Source of the DNA: Pararhodobacter sp. CCB-MM2
Lineage (GTDB): Bacteria; Pseudomonadota; Alphaproteobacteria; Rhodobacterales; Rhodobacteraceae
Assembly: GCF_001691415.1 (NCBI RefSeq)
Contig: NZ_LRRR01000014.1
Span: forward strand, 42,039 to 106,038
Length of the DNA stretch: 64,000 nucleotides
Reading direction: 5' to 3'
The notes below the pieces were generated by a model. That model was given only the letters and a program-made list of their open reading frames with translations. It did no database searches and was not told the DNA's origin. A program made the translations under genes and the position numbers. Below are positions 35,859-45,626 of the stretch, piece by piece. Each line of letters starts with the position of its first letter. Within the stretch, counting starts at the first letter, position 1.

Positions 35859-36962
35859 TTAGGCCAATTCCGCCCGCAGGATCCCCGCCTCACCGCGCGA
35901 GAGGCAGCGCCGCGCCGGTTCGCCATAGCGGGCGGGCTCGCCGGCCAGCCCCGGCATCGCCCGCTCCAAGGAGCGCGCGTGCCATTGCAGCACCTGTGCA
36001 TCGGCCAGACCGGGATGGAAGCTCTCGCACGGGACGCCATTGGCGCTGAGGATCTCGTGGCTCTCCAGCATCAGATGGATATAGCGCACCGAGCCGGGCG
36101 CATAATCCCGACGGATGCCGCGCCCGTCCTCCAGATCCTCGGCCGCGACCAGCACCTCGTCGGATTGCAGGCAACCCGGCGCGGGCAGCAGCAACCGGTG
36201 CGAGGGCGAGACCAGCAGATCCTCGTCCGGACGTCCGCCCGGCAAGGCCCCGGCAGCGATGCGGATCGGGCGCAGATGGGGGTGCAGGAACAGCTCGGCA
36301 CCGGAGAGGCGCGTCTCGCCCTTCCAGACCAGCGGCTGCGCGCCGTTGTCGCGGGTGCTGAGGTCTTCGCCCGGACGCAGATCCTCGACCGCGCGCGGGC
36401 CGTCGGGTGTGGCGATCATCGTGCCCGGCAGGAAGCAGATCACCCCGGCCCGGCGCGGGGCCCGGGTTTCCAGCGTGACCTGCGCCACCCACAGCTCCAC
36501 ATCGGGCGGCGGCAGCATCGGCGCGAAGACCGCCAGCAGACGCGCGCCCAGCCGCACGATCCGCGCGGTATAGACCCGCCGGCCGTCGGTCAGGCTGAAG
36601 CTGTCGGGGATGGCGTCGCCGGTCGGCTCGAACGGATCTGCCTCAACCTCGGCGGGGTCGAGCGTTCCGGCCCGGGGTGCCTCGACATCGCTGGAGGCAC
36701 CCCGGATCGGCACTCCGGATTCGGACGCGGCAAAGGCCAGGCGCTGCACGCGTTTGCGCGCACGAAGGCGGGTTTCGTCACGGCCCCTAGGCGCCTCGAG
36801 CCATAACGCGGCGACCCCGGCATCCAGCCGTTGTGCATCACCGCGCCATTGCCATGACATGCCGACCGACAAAAGATCAGGCGGCAACCCCCATTCCTCA
36901 CCCGGCGCAGTCTGCGCCCATTCCACGGCATACACGCCGCTGAACCCGGATACACTGCTCAT
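35859..36962 (-). CDS. Hint-domain protein
   Basis: 367 residues from the ATG at 36962. The first 195 residues have no recognised domain. From about 195 there is a Hint (hedgehog/intein) module: CFLPGTMIATPDGPRAVEDLRPGEDLSTRD starts with the splice-type Cys, and DLLVSPSHRLLL carries the block B-like His. Such stand-alone Hint_2 proteins are common in Rhodobacteraceae, often at the C terminus of large secreted proteins, where they may self-cleave or form a cholesterol-like or cross-linked ester. The protein ends about 100 residues after the Hint core, with no obvious C-terminal Asn or extein. No signal peptide is clear. Confidence 0.82.
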   Translation of the reverse strand: MSSVSGFSGVYAVEWAQTAPGEEWGLPPDLLSVGMSWQWRGDAQRLDAGVAALWLEAPRGRDETRLRARKRVQRLAFAASESGVPIRGASSDVEAPRAGTLDPAEVEADPFEPTGDAIPDSFSLTDGRRVYTARIVRLGARLLAVFAPMLPPPDVELWVAQVTLETRAPRRAGVICFLPGTMIATPDGPRAVEDLRPGEDLSTRDNGAQPLVWKGETRLSGAELFLHPHLRPIRIAAGALPGGRPDEDLLVSPSHRLLLPAPGCLQSDEVLVAAEDLEDGRGIRRDYAPGSVRYIHLMLESHEILSANGVPCESFHPGLADAQVLQWHARSLERAMPGLAGEPARYGEPARRCLSRGEAGILRAELA

Positions 36963-37076
36963 TGTTATGCCTGTTTGTTTCCGGGACGCTAACAAACGCG
37001 GAGTCGTGAGGCCAGTGCTACCTGCCGCCGAAACGGGCCGGCGCAACGCTTCGCTGCAAACTGTGGCACGCAGGAC

Positions 37077-39218
37077 TCAGGGTGCAGTCCAGGGACGCAG
37101 GCCCGAGACGGCAGCGGCGGTCGTCACCGTCCCGTCAGGCGAGAACGCCAAGGCGCCGCTGTCCCGCAAGGCCCGCCGATCCAGCACGCGGCAGCCACCC
37201 TCTGGCGGTGCGTCAAGCCATTGATCGGTGACGATGGTCACGCCCTCGGCGCAATGCCCGGGCAAGGCCGCACGGCCCCGTCGCCCCGGCAAATGCCGCC
37301 ACTCCGCCCCGGCAAAGACGAACCGCACGCCGCCCTCGACAGCCTGCATGCCGGCGCGCGCGGCGGCCTCGGACTGGCTGGCCGCATCGCCATCGGCCTC
37401 CAGCCAGTTGCGGGCGACGAAACCCGCCCCGCGGGGTTTGCTCAGCACCCGTCCCTCAGGGCCCATAAGGCCGACCAAGCCGCCCTCGCCTTCCACCAGC
37501 AAGGCGGGGCGCGTGGCCTGCGTCCAGCCCGACAGCGCCAAGACCATGAGCCCGACACCCGCCCATCGTGCGCGCCCCGGCCACAGGACCAGCCACAACG
37601 CCCCCAGCGACAGCATCGGCATGACCCAGCCGGGCGGGCCCGGGACCAGCCGGACCGCGCCCTCCAGCCCGCCCACCTCTGCGGCGACGAACAGGATCCA
37701 GCGCGTGCCCTGCGCCATCAGCCACAGCCCCACCCCCTCTAACCCGAGGGGCCAGAGCGCCGCCGCCAGAACCGCCGCCGGCATCACCAACGCGCCCATC
37801 AGCGGCACGGCCAGAAGGTTGGCGATCAGGCCGTACTCCGCCACCCGATGAAATTGCGCGGCGGCGAAGGGCGCAGTGGCCACCCCGGCGATCAGCGAGC
37901 AGAGCGCGGCCTCGGCCAAGGGACGCAGCCAACGCCGCCAGCCCTTGGGCCGCGACGCGCCCTTGGCCAGCCGCCAGTCGCGCAGCGCACGGAACACCGC
38001 GACCAAGGCGATGGTGGCGGCGAAGGACATGTGGAACCCGACCGAAAGCAGCGCCTCGGGCCGCCAGACCAGCAGGATCAGCGCCGCCAAGGCGACCGAG
38101 CGCATCGACAGCGCCCGCCGCTCCACCAGCACGGCGCCCAGCATGACGGCGGCCATGACGAAGGCGCGTTGCGTCGCGACATTGCCCCCCGACAGCGCGA
38201 GGTAAAAGCTCGCCGCCGCCAAGGCCCCCAGCGCGGCGATCTTGCGGATGGGCCAGCGCAGGGCCAAGAGCGGGATCAGCGCCAGAAACCCGCGCAAGGC
38301 GCCATAGACCACCCCGGTCAAAAGGCCCATGTGAAGCCCCGAGATCGCCAGCAGATGCGCAAGGTTCGAGCGCCGCAGATCCTCGGTCACCTGCAGGCTC
38401 ACACCGGATCGGTCGCCGGTCAGGATCGCCGCGACGAAGCCGCCCGCGTCGCCGGGCAGACGCGCCCGGATCCCCTCGGCGATGCGTTGGCGCAGGCGGG
38501 TCAGGCTCAGCCCCCACCCCGGCGCGGGATCGTCCATGGCAAGAACCGGCGTCCGGGTATAGCCGATGCCGCCCAACTGCTCGAACCAGGCAAGGCGGCG
38601 GAAATCGAAGCCCCCCGGCTCGACCGGACCACTGGGCGGCCCGAGGTAGCCGGTCAGCATCACCGGCGTGCCGACCACCGGATCGACATCCAGATCGCCA
38701 TGGATCGAAACCCGCACCGTCAACGGCACCCGATCCGGGTGAAGGCCGGGCAGATCCACCCTGTCCAGCGTCAGCCGGATCGCGTCCGAGACGGAGCGGT
38801 CGACCTCGATGATCCGGCCGGCGACGGGGCCATAGCGATGACGATCCAGCACCGGCGCGGCGACGTTGTGACTGCGCCAACCCGCCAGCATGACGCCCAT
38901 CCCCATCAAGGCCAGCGCCATGATCAGGGGGCGCAGAGCCTCTGGCGCCCAACGTTGGCCGGCGGTCAGCGCCAAGACCGCGACCGCCAGCAGTGCGAAG
39001 ACCAGTTTTGAGGGTTCCAGCGGCAAAGCGAAATAGGCACCGACGCCGAGGCCAAGCGCGACCGGCACGAAGGGGAACAACTGCCCGCGCGCGCCGGCGA
39101 TGGCCGCCGACCAGCGGCCTGCGACAGCCGTCGGCGTCAGGCCACGCAGGCCGCCGCCCTCGGCCCGCGACGGGGCCGGAGAGGGAAGGTCGTCGAGGGG
39201 ATCGGCCGGGCTCGACAC
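37077..39218 (-). CDS. comEC: ComEC/Rec2 family DNA-uptake channel
   Basis: 713 residues. A hydrophobic N terminus is followed by an OB-like extracellular domain (about 130-225), then the Competence domain with many membrane helices (SNLAHLLAISGLHMGLLTGVVYG, the signature of the family), and a short C-terminal soluble part. The C-terminal beta-lactamase-like nuclease domain present in Bacillus ComEC is reduced here to about 150 residues without a clear HxHxDH motif. It is expected to translocate single-stranded DNA through the inner membrane. No other com genes are nearby. Divergent from gltX. Confidence 0.92.
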   Translation of the reverse strand: MSSPADPLDDLPSPAPSRAEGGGLRGLTPTAVAGRWSAAIAGARGQLFPFVPVALGLGVGAYFALPLEPSKLVFALLAVAVLALTAGQRWAPEALRPLIMALALMGMGVMLAGWRSHNVAAPVLDRHRYGPVAGRIIEVDRSVSDAIRLTLDRVDLPGLHPDRVPLTVRVSIHGDLDVDPVVGTPVMLTGYLGPPSGPVEPGGFDFRRLAWFEQLGGIGYTRTPVLAMDDPAPGWGLSLTRLRQRIAEGIRARLPGDAGGFVAAILTGDRSGVSLQVTEDLRRSNLAHLLAISGLHMGLLTGVVYGALRGFLALIPLLALRWPIRKIAALGALAAASFYLALSGGNVATQRAFVMAAVMLGAVLVERRALSMRSVALAALILLVWRPEALLSVGFHMSFAATIALVAVFRALRDWRLAKGASRPKGWRRWLRPLAEAALCSLIAGVATAPFAAAQFHRVAEYGLIANLLAVPLMGALVMPAAVLAAALWPLGLEGVGLWLMAQGTRWILFVAAEVGGLEGAVRLVPGPPGWVMPMLSLGALWLVLWPGRARWAGVGLMVLALSGWTQATRPALLVEGEGGLVGLMGPEGRVLSKPRGAGFVARNWLEADGDAASQSEAAARAGMQAVEGGVRFVFAGAEWRHLPGRRGRAALPGHCAEGVTIVTDQWLDAPPEGGCRVLDRRALRDSGALAFSPDGTVTTAAAVSGLRPWTAP

Positions 39219-39294
39219 TTGTTCTTGGCCCCGTCCTTGCCTAGAGCTTGCGCCAAACTTACCTCTCCCGTGGTTTCCGAAAGGTTAACTAAGA

Positions 39295-40707
39295 ATGAAC
39301 GCTACCTCCGGGATCGTCACCCGCTTCGCCCCCTCGCCGACCGGCTTCCTGCATATCGGCGGGGCGCGCACGGCTTTGTTCAACTGGCTCTACGCCCGCG
39401 GCCGGGGCGGCAAGTTCCTGCTGCGCATCGAGGACACCGACCGCGCCCGCTCGACGCCTGAGGCGACGGCAGCGATCCTGACCGGCCTTGAGTGGCTGGG
39501 GCTGGATTGGGACGGTGACGCCATCAGCCAGTTCGAGCGCGCCGACCGTCACGCCGAGGTCGCGCACGAGATGTTGGCCCGGGGTCACGCCTATAAATGC
39601 TTCGCCACGCAGGACGAGATCGAGGCCTTCCGCGAAGCCGCGCGAGCCGAGGGCAAATCGACCCTGTATCAGTCGCCCTGGCGCGATACCGATCCCGCGA
39701 CCCATCCCGACGCGCCCTATGTCGTGCGCCTGAAAGCGCCGCGCGACGGCGAGACGGTGATCGAGGATCAGGTGCAGGGCCGCGTGGTGTTCCGCAATGA
39801 TCAGCTCGATGACATGGTTTGTTTACGCTCTGACGGTACGCCCACCTATATGCTCGCCGTGGTGGTCGATGACCACGACATGGGCGTCACGCATGTGATC
39901 CGGGGGGACGACCACCTGAACAACGCTGCCCGCCAGACGCAGGTCTATCAGGCCATGGGTTGGGACGTGCCGGTCTTCGCCCATATCCCGCTGATTCATG
40001 GCGAGGACGGCAAGAAGCTGTCCAAGCGCCACGGCGCCCTCGGTGTCGAGGATTACCAGAAGATGGGCTACCCGGCGGCGTCTATTCGCAACTACTTGAC
40101 CCGCCTTGGCTGGAGCCATGGCGACGACGAGTTCTTCTCGGATGCGCAGGCGCTGGAATGGTTCGACCTCGGCGGGATCGGCAAGGCCCCGGCCCGGCTG
40201 GACCTGAAGAAGCTGGACCACCTGACCGCCCAGCATTTCACCGCCATGGACGATGCCGCAGCGCTGCAAGAGCTGGAGGCGTTTCTGGCCGCGACCGAGG
40301 CTCCGGCCCTGACGCAGCGGCAACGCGACCATGTGCTGGCTGCCATGCCCCAGCTGAAGGAAAAGGCCCGGAACTTCGGCCAAATCCTTGAACGCGCTTA
40401 CTTTGTTCTGACGGAACGGCCGATCGAGCCGGATGAAAAATCCGCGAAAGCCCTCGATCCGGTATCCCGTAGTATACTGAATGAATTGACGCCGCAGTTG
40501 CAAACTGCTAGCTGGGAACGTGAGAGTCTTGAAGCCATCGCCAGCGAACTTGCGGCACAACACGGCCTCGGCCTCGGCAAGATCGCCCAGCCTCTGCGGG
40601 CGGCTCTGGCCGGTCGGACCGTGTCTCCCAGTGTGTTCGACATGATGATGGTCCTGGGACGAGACGAGACCCTGGCGCGCGTCGCGGACGCTGCGAAGGG
40701 ACACTGA
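39295..40707 (+). CDS. gltX: glutamyl-tRNA synthetase
   Basis: 470 residues, class I synthetase. [25 protein letters not shown] contains the HIGH-type motif and [15 protein letters not shown] the KMSKS-type motif; the anticodon-binding domain is full length. It charges tRNA-Glu, and in bacteria using GatCAB possibly tRNA-Gln. Bacteria of this group often carry a second gltX, so a split of specificity between copies is possible. It reads towards gltA, 65 nt downstream. Confidence 0.97.
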   Translation: MNATSGIVTRFAPSPTGFLHIGGARTALFNWLYARGRGGKFLLRIEDTDRARSTPEATAAILTGLEWLGLDWDGDAISQFERADRHAEVAHEMLARGHAYKCFATQDEIEAFREAARAEGKSTLYQSPWRDTDPATHPDAPYVVRLKAPRDGETVIEDQVQGRVVFRNDQLDDMVCLRSDGTPTYMLAVVVDDHDMGVTHVIRGDDHLNNAARQTQVYQAMGWDVPVFAHIPLIHGEDGKKLSKRHGALGVEDYQKMGYPAASIRNYLTRLGWSHGDDEFFSDAQALEWFDLGGIGKAPARLDLKKLDHLTAQHFTAMDDAAALQELEAFLAATEAPALTQRQRDHVLAAMPQLKEKARNFGQILERAYFVLTERPIEPDEKSAKALDPVSRSILNELTPQLQTASWERESLEAIASELAAQHGLGLGKIAQPLRAALAGRTVSPSVFDMMMVLGRDETLARVADAAKGH

Positions 40708-40714
40708 ACACCCT

Positions 40715-40738
40715 GCGGCCCGGGGGATTTCGGGCCGC
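40715..40738 (+). repeat. hairpin between gltX and gltA
   Basis: A perfect 8-bp inverted repeat GCGGCCCG / CGGGCCGC with an 8-base loop, 8 nt after the gltX stop. No T-run follows, so it may be a processing or stability element rather than a full terminator. Confidence 0.55.
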
Positions 40739-40772
40739 GCAATACCGACACCTACGAGGAGCGAGGGACGCG

Positions 40773-42068
40773 ATGGCTGAAACCAAGGGAAGTGCAAAAC
40801 TTACGTTCGGCGACAAGACGATCGACTTGCCGATGCATTCGCCGACCGTCGGGCCCGACGTGCTCGACATCCGCAAGCTCTACGCGCAGGGCGATGTCTT
40901 CACCTACGACCCTGGCTTCACCTCGACGGCGGCGTGCTCTTCGACCATCACCTATATTGACGGCGACAAGGGCGAGCTTCTGTACCGGGGTTACCCGATC
41001 GAGCAGCTGGCGGACAAATCGCATCACCTCGAAGTCTGCTACCTGCTGCTGTACGGAGAGCTGCCCGACGCCAAGCAGATGGTCGATTTCGAGACCCGTG
41101 TGACCAAGCACACCATGGTCCACGAGCAGATGCACAACTTCTTCCGTGGCTTCCGCCGCGATGCCCACCCGATGGCGACCATGGTCGGCGTCGTGGGCGC
41201 GATGTCGGCCTTCTACCACGATTCGACCGACATCAACGATCCGTGGCAGCGTGAAGTCGCCGCGATCCGCATGGTCGCCAAGATCCCGACGATCGCCGCG
41301 ATGGCCTATAAATACTCGATCGGCCAGCCCTTCGTGTATCCGAAGAACTCGCTCGATTACGCCGGCAACTTCCTGAACATGTGCTTCTCGGTCCCGGCCG
41401 AAGATTACGTGGTCGATCCGATCCTCGCCAAGGCGATGGACCGGATCATGATGCTGCACGCCGACCATGAGCAGAACGCTTCGACCTCGACCGTCCGTCT
41501 GGCCGGTTCGTCGGGCGCGAACCCCTTCGCCTGCATCGCCGCCGGCATCGCCTGCCTCTGGGGTCCGGCCCATGGCGGCGCCAACCAGGCTTGCCTGGAG
41601 ATGCTGCGCGAAATCGGCACCGTGGATCGCATCCCCGAGTTCATCGCCCGCGCGAAGGACAAGAACGATCCGTTCCGCCTGATGGGCTTCGGTCACCGCG
41701 TCTACAAGAACTTCGACCCGCGGGCGAAGGTCATGAAGGAATCGGCGGACGAGGTTCTGGGCCTGCTCGGCATCAAGGACAACGAGACGCTTAAGGTCGC
41801 CAAGGAGCTGGAGCGCATCGCGCTGGAGGACGAATACTTCGTCTCCAAGAAGCTCTACCCGAACGTCGACTTCTACTCGGGCATCATTCTGGAAGCGATG
41901 GGCTTCCCGACCTCGATGTTCACCCCGATCTTCGCCCTGTCGCGTGCGGTGGGCTGGATCGCGCAGTGGAAAGAGATGATCGGCGACCCAGAGCAGAAGA
42001 TCGGCCGTCCGCGCCAGCTCTACACCGGCGCGCCGCGTCGCGACTATGTCGAGGTCGAAGGCCGCTGA
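40773..42068 (+). CDS. gltA: citrate synthase (type II)
   Basis: 431 residues, the hexameric NADH-sensitive length class. It condenses oxaloacetate with acetyl-CoA at the head of the TCA cycle. Active-site His and Asp regions are visible: [47 protein letters not shown] and the Asp-containing [15 protein letters not shown] precedes the ATG. A strong terminator follows. Confidence 0.98.
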   Translation: MAETKGSAKLTFGDKTIDLPMHSPTVGPDVLDIRKLYAQGDVFTYDPGFTSTAACSSTITYIDGDKGELLYRGYPIEQLADKSHHLEVCYLLLYGELPDAKQMVDFETRVTKHTMVHEQMHNFFRGFRRDAHPMATMVGVVGAMSAFYHDSTDINDPWQREVAAIRMVAKIPTIAAMAYKYSIGQPFVYPKNSLDYAGNFLNMCFSVPAEDYVVDPILAKAMDRIMMLHADHEQNASTSTVRLAGSSGANPFACIAAGIACLWGPAHGGANQACLEMLREIGTVDRIPEFIARAKDKNDPFRLMGFGHRVYKNFDPRAKVMKESADEVLGLLGIKDNETLKVAKELERIALEDEYFVSKKLYPNVDFYSGIILEAMGFPTSMFTPIFALSRAVGWIAQWKEMIGDPEQKIGRPRQLYTGAPRRDYVEVEGR

Positions 42069-42089
42069 GCCTCGCTTCGCTGAGATTGG

Positions 42090-42115
42090 AAACGCCGCCC
42101 CCTCGGGCGGCGTTT
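42090..42115 (+). terminator. terminator after gltA
   Basis: An 11-bp perfect stem AAACGCCGCCC / GGGCGGCGTTT with loop CCTC, followed by TCGTATT; 21 nt past the stop. Confidence 0.88.
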
Positions 42116-42170
42116 TCGTATTGGGCGCCCGGCGTTACGCGCTCAGCCGCTTTTGCCGACTGAATCAAGG

Positions 42171-43292
42171 TCAAGCTTGTCGGCCTGTGTTCAACCGCGT
42201 CTCGTCCCCGTCGATGGCCTGCATCAGAATCGGATGAATGACGGCGTACCAAAGCGGCGGCACCAACATCAGCGCGAAGACCCCCGGATAGCCCGAGGGC
42301 AATTCGGGCGCGCCGTCCACATCCGACAGCGTCTGGAACGGTTTCTGCGCATTGGTGTGGTGATCCGAATGGCGCTGAAGGTTGAAGAACAGCAGGTTCG
42401 AGAAGAAGAAGCTCGAATTCCACGAATGCTCGGGTCGGCAGGGCTCTCTCCGGCCGTCGATCATCCGGCGGGCCAGCCCGTAATGTGCGGTGTAGTTCGC
42501 CATCGAGATGGTGAACCAGACCGAGGCACAGATCAGCGCATAGAAGGCCAGCGCGGCAGGGCCGAAGGCGGCAAGGATGGCCAGCGCCATAAGCCCCGTC
42601 ACCAGCCAGCTTTGCAAGATCGTGTTCTGCAAATGCCAGAAGACCAGCCCCCGACGGGCCAGTCGCGCCCGCTCGGCCCGCAGAGCGCCCATCAGCACGC
42701 CGGGGATCTCTCGCATCGCGAAGCGGTACAGGCTTTCGCCGTAGCGGGCCGAGGCCGGATCACGCGGCGTTGCGACATGGACGTGATGCCCGCTGTTATG
42801 CTCGATGGAGAAGTGACCGTAGCCGATGAGGCCCAGTGCGACGCGGGCCATCCTGCGGTCCCGCAGCGACCGCGCGTGGCCCAGCTCGTGCCCGATCAGG
42901 ACCAGAGGCGCGTGGATCAAACCAAGGCCCAAGCCGAACAAGACGGACTGGAGCGGCCCGAACACGCCCGACGACACGATCCAGCAGGCCAATAGCAGCG
43001 ACAGCCCGAACAGGCCCGTCACAAGGAACAGCAAGCGCCGGTAATAGGGATCGTCTTCAAGGCCCATGACGATCTCAAGCGAGACGTTGCGATGATCACG
43101 ACCGAAGACATGATCCAGCGCCGTACAAAGGCCGAACAACAGGAACAGTGGCGTCACGGCGACGGCCCAGCTCGGCGCCCCGAGGGTCAGGGCCGCGAGG
43201 CAGAGCGGAACCACCATCGGCATGGACAGACCCGCCGGCCAAAGCGCCCGCCTCGGGTCGACGTCATGGACACTGATACGCTTCGCAAACAC
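42171..43292 (-). CDS. alkB: alkane 1-monooxygenase-like membrane di-iron hydroxylase
   Basis: 373 residues with six hydrophobic helices. The histidine boxes of the AlkB family are all present: HELGHA (about 139), EHNSGHHVH (about 165) and LQRHSDHHTNAQKPFQ (about 300), plus NYTAHYGL. These bind the catalytic di-iron centre. AlkB hydroxylates medium-chain alkanes with rubredoxin as electron donor. No rubredoxin or rubredoxin reductase gene is adjacent. The family also contains fatty-acid and aromatic side-chain hydroxylases, so the substrate is open. It is convergent with gltA. Confidence 0.88.
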   Translation of the reverse strand: MFAKRISVHDVDPRRALWPAGLSMPMVVPLCLAALTLGAPSWAVAVTPLFLLFGLCTALDHVFGRDHRNVSLEIVMGLEDDPYYRRLLFLVTGLFGLSLLLACWIVSSGVFGPLQSVLFGLGLGLIHAPLVLIGHELGHARSLRDRRMARVALGLIGYGHFSIEHNSGHHVHVATPRDPASARYGESLYRFAMREIPGVLMGALRAERARLARRGLVFWHLQNTILQSWLVTGLMALAILAAFGPAALAFYALICASVWFTISMANYTAHYGLARRMIDGRREPCRPEHSWNSSFFFSNLLFFNLQRHSDHHTNAQKPFQTLSDVDGAPELPSGYPGVFALMLVPPLWYAVIHPILMQAIDGDETRLNTGRQA

Positions 43293-43432
43293 CGCCGGGA
43301 CACCTCAAGAAACAGCAGCGACAGGCTACCATGCCTCGCGCCGGTCTCAAAAGGATCGTTGTCGCAGGGGGTCTTTGCAGCCGGGCGCACGTATGCGGCC
43401 CGTCGAGCAACCAACTTTGTCTGGGAAGAAAG

Positions 43433-43506
43433 TGGAGGTGGGTACCGGAATCGAACCGGTCTTCACGGATTTGCAATCCGGTGCGTAACCTCTCCGCCAA
43501 CCCACC
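43433..43506 (-). tRNA. tRNA-Cys (anticodon GCA)
   Basis: On the minus strand the acceptor GGTGGGT pairs exactly with ACCCACC. The anticodon arm is CGGAT-TTGCAAA-type with anticodon GCA (CGGATTGCAAATCCG), and the T arm is CCGGT-TCGATTC-style. The discriminator is U, the known identity element of tRNA-Cys, and the CCA end is encoded. Confidence 0.96.
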
Positions 43507-43525
43507 GTTGCCCGAGGCTGGGGGT

Positions 43526-43554
43526 GATGTAGCGGCTTGGTCGCACAGGCGCAA
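43526..43554 (-). promoter_or_regulatory. candidate promoter of tRNA-Cys
   Basis: On the minus strand TTGCGC (43554-43549), 17-nt spacer, TACATC (43531-43526). The -35 is identical to that of the tRNA-Thr promoter. The rest of the 320-bp stretch between alkB and the dipeptidase gene holds only the tRNA and unremarkable sequence. Confidence 0.45.
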
Positions 43555-43612
43555 GGGGGCAGATGCGGGTTGCGGGGCGAAGCCGGTCGAAAGCCGACCC
43601 CGCCCCATGCCG

Positions 43613-44638
43613 TCAGCTTCCCCATTGGCGGCGCAGGAAGGCCAGCCAATTGCCGTGACACAGCTTTTCCACCAGCGCATCACCAAAGCCGTGGTCGCGC
43701 ATCGCCTGCACCAGCGCCGGCAGGTCGCCGCAATCGCTGATGCCCTCGGGCAGCGGCGCCCCGTCCATGTCCGACCCGAGGCCGACGTGATCCTCGCCCG
43801 CCCCCTCAATCATCGCGTCGAGCTGGCGCAGGCAATCGTCGATCGTCGCCCGGCCGGTGCTCCAACCGGTTTCGGACAGGAAGACCGTGGCGAAGTTCAG
43901 CCCCGCCATGCCCCCCGTCTCGCCCACCGCCTTCAGCTGAGCCGGCGTCAGATTGCGGGTGCATTGGCACAGATCCCAGGCGTTGGAATGCGTGGCCACC
44001 ATCGGCAGGCCCATCTCGGCGATGTCCCAAAAACCCTTCATTGTCAGGTGGCTGGTATCGACGACGATGCCCAATTCCTTGCACCGGGCGATCAACTTGC
44101 GCCCCAGCTCGGTCAGCCCCGGGCCCGTGTCGCCATCGCGCCCATGGCCGAAGGGCACGCCATCCCCCCAGATCGTCGGGCGCGACCAGACCGGCCCCAA
44201 TGAGCGCAGCCCGGCATGATAGAGCGCATCGAGGACGGTCAGCTCGGGATCGATGCATTCCGCCCCTTCCAGATGCAGGACGGCAGCGATCACGCCTTCG
44301 GCCATCGCGGCCTCGATCTCGGCAACCGTGGTGCACAGACGGATGAGACCGGCATCGGCGAGGCGGCGGGCAATGCCCAGTTCGGCGATCACCGGCTGCA
44401 GGGCCGGGCCCTGTTCCATCGGCGTCGACAGCGGCATGTTGCCACCGCGAAAGCCCCGGAAATCAAAGGCGGTACGGCGCTGGGGCGAGTAGAGCGCGAA
44501 AAGACCGCCGGCGAACCCGCCGCGTTTGGCCGCGTCGCGGTTGATATGGCCGGCCTCGCGGGTGAACCGGGCGACCGGATCCTCGCCCGAGCACCAAAGA
44601 CGGCTGAGGGCATCGTTATGCCCGTCGAAAATCTGCAT
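43613..44638 (-). CDS. membrane dipeptidase family (M19, renal dipeptidase-like)
   Basis: 341 residues from the ATG at 44638 (AGGAG six bases upstream). The frame stays open far upstream but there it runs antisense to deoD. TIM-barrel di-zinc peptidase with FDGHNDALS (metal His and Asp), LHLEGAECID (Glu), VVDTSHLT, MVATHSNAWDLCQCTRNLT and GLGSDMDGAPLP. No signal peptide. Family members cleave dipeptides, including D-amino-acid dipeptides and beta-lactam-like bonds in some cases. Divergent from deoD. Confidence 0.92.
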   Translation of the reverse strand: MQIFDGHNDALSRLWCSGEDPVARFTREAGHINRDAAKRGGFAGGLFALYSPQRRTAFDFRGFRGGNMPLSTPMEQGPALQPVIAELGIARRLADAGLIRLCTTVAEIEAAMAEGVIAAVLHLEGAECIDPELTVLDALYHAGLRSLGPVWSRPTIWGDGVPFGHGRDGDTGPGLTELGRKLIARCKELGIVVDTSHLTMKGFWDIAEMGLPMVATHSNAWDLCQCTRNLTPAQLKAVGETGGMAGLNFATVFLSETGWSTGRATIDDCLRQLDAMIEGAGEDHVGLGSDMDGAPLPEGISDCGDLPALVQAMRDHGFGDALVEKLCHGNWLAFLRRQWGS

Positions 44639-44731
44639 GGTCTGCTCCTGTTGGTCCCGCAAAGCTAGGCCGCCGGCCGCCTCGGGGAAAGGGGGCCGAA
44701 GAACCCCCGCAACCTGCCGCGACGCGACGGC

Positions 44732-44760
44732 TTTTGCGCGCGCGGGGAGGCTGCTATCCT
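44732..44760 (+). promoter_or_regulatory. candidate promoter of deoD
   Basis: TTTTGC, 17-nt spacer, TATCCT; predicted start about 21 nt before the deoD start codon. Confidence 0.45.
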
Positions 44761-44788
44761 CCGCCGCCTTGAAGAACAGGAGAGTTCC

Positions 44789-45493
44789 ATGACCGTGCAT
44801 ATCGGCGCCAAGCCCGGCGACATCGCCCCCACCGTGCTGATGCCCGGCGATCCCTACCGTGCCCGTTGGGCGGCCGAGACCTTCCTCAAGGACGTGCGGC
44901 TGGTCAACGAGGTGCGCGGCATGCTGGGCTTCACCGGCACTTGGAACGGCCATCCGGTGACGATCCATGGGTCGGGCATGGGCATGCCCTCGCTGTCGAT
45001 CTACGCCAACGAGCTGATCCGGGATTTCGGCGCCAAGACGCTGATCCGCGTGGGCTCGGCCGGGGGCATGCAGGGGCATGTGAAGATCCGCGACGTGGTG
45101 CTGGCGCAGGCGGCGACCTCGCTGTCGACCCCGTCGAAGGGCATCTTCCGCGAGCTAAACTTCGCGTCCTGTGGCGATTTCGGCCTGCTGGCCGCAGCGC
45201 ACAAGGTCGCGCAAGAGAAGGGCATCACCACCCATGTCGGCAACATCTATTCCTCGGACGTGTTCTACGACGAGCGCCCCGATCTGAACGAGGTGATGAC
45301 CCGTCACGGTGTCCTCTGCGTCGAGATGGAAGCGGCCGAGCTGTATAACGTCTGCGCCCGGCATGGCGCGCGGGCGCTGGCGGTGCTGACGATCTCGGAC
45401 CATCTGGTGACGGGCGAGGCCCTGCCGTCGTCGGACCGTGAACGGTCGTTCGGCGACATGATCGAGATCGCGCTGGGTGCGGCGTTTGCTTGA
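44789..45493 (+). CDS. deoD: purine-nucleoside phosphorylase (DeoD type)
   Basis: 234 residues, the hexameric PNP length. It phosphorolyses purine (deoxy)ribonucleosides. Landmarks: [22 protein letters not shown] (phosphate site), [21 protein letters not shown] segment at [13 protein letters not shown] and [15 protein letters not shown] with the catalytic Asp. CAGGAG upstream. Followed by an intergenic repeat element and an alpha/beta hydrolase gene. Confidence 0.96.
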   Translation: MTVHIGAKPGDIAPTVLMPGDPYRARWAAETFLKDVRLVNEVRGMLGFTGTWNGHPVTIHGSGMGMPSLSIYANELIRDFGAKTLIRVGSAGGMQGHVKIRDVVLAQAATSLSTPSKGIFRELNFASCGDFGLLAAAHKVAQEKGITTHVGNIYSSDVFYDERPDLNEVMTRHGVLCVEMEAAELYNVCARHGARALAVLTISDHLVTGEALPSSDRERSFGDMIEIALGAAFA

Positions 45494-45498
45494 GGAAA

Positions 45499-45626
45499 GT
45501 GGGGGCTCTGCCCCCGCCTTCGGCCTTGCCCGGCCCTTCGCTGTCGCTTCGGGCGTTCGGGCCTGAGGGCGCGCCACCGGCGCCCCCTCCGGGCGGCCCT
45601 CACCCCAAGATATTTCTGGAGCAAGG
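45499..45626 (+). repeat. intergenic dispersed element (GGGGGCTCTGCCCCC type), copy 1
   Basis: After the deoD stop comes GGGGGCTCTGCCCCC, then GCCTTCGGCC, a GC-rich section with further small hairpins, and then CCCCAAGATATTTCTGGAGCAAGGATG leading straight into the next gene. The same order (GGGGGCTCTGCCCCC, GCCTTCGGC, then a GATATTT box and an AAGATGA-like end) recurs at 57194-57250. I take it as a family-wide intergenic repeat of Rhodobacteraceae, and here it supplies the ribosome binding site region of the hydrolase gene. Confidence 0.7.

Noticed and set aside
43613..45079. The 488-codon version of the dipeptidase gene
   Set aside because: The first 147 codons are antisense to deoD; the strong AGGAG before the ATG at 44638 gives the family length.
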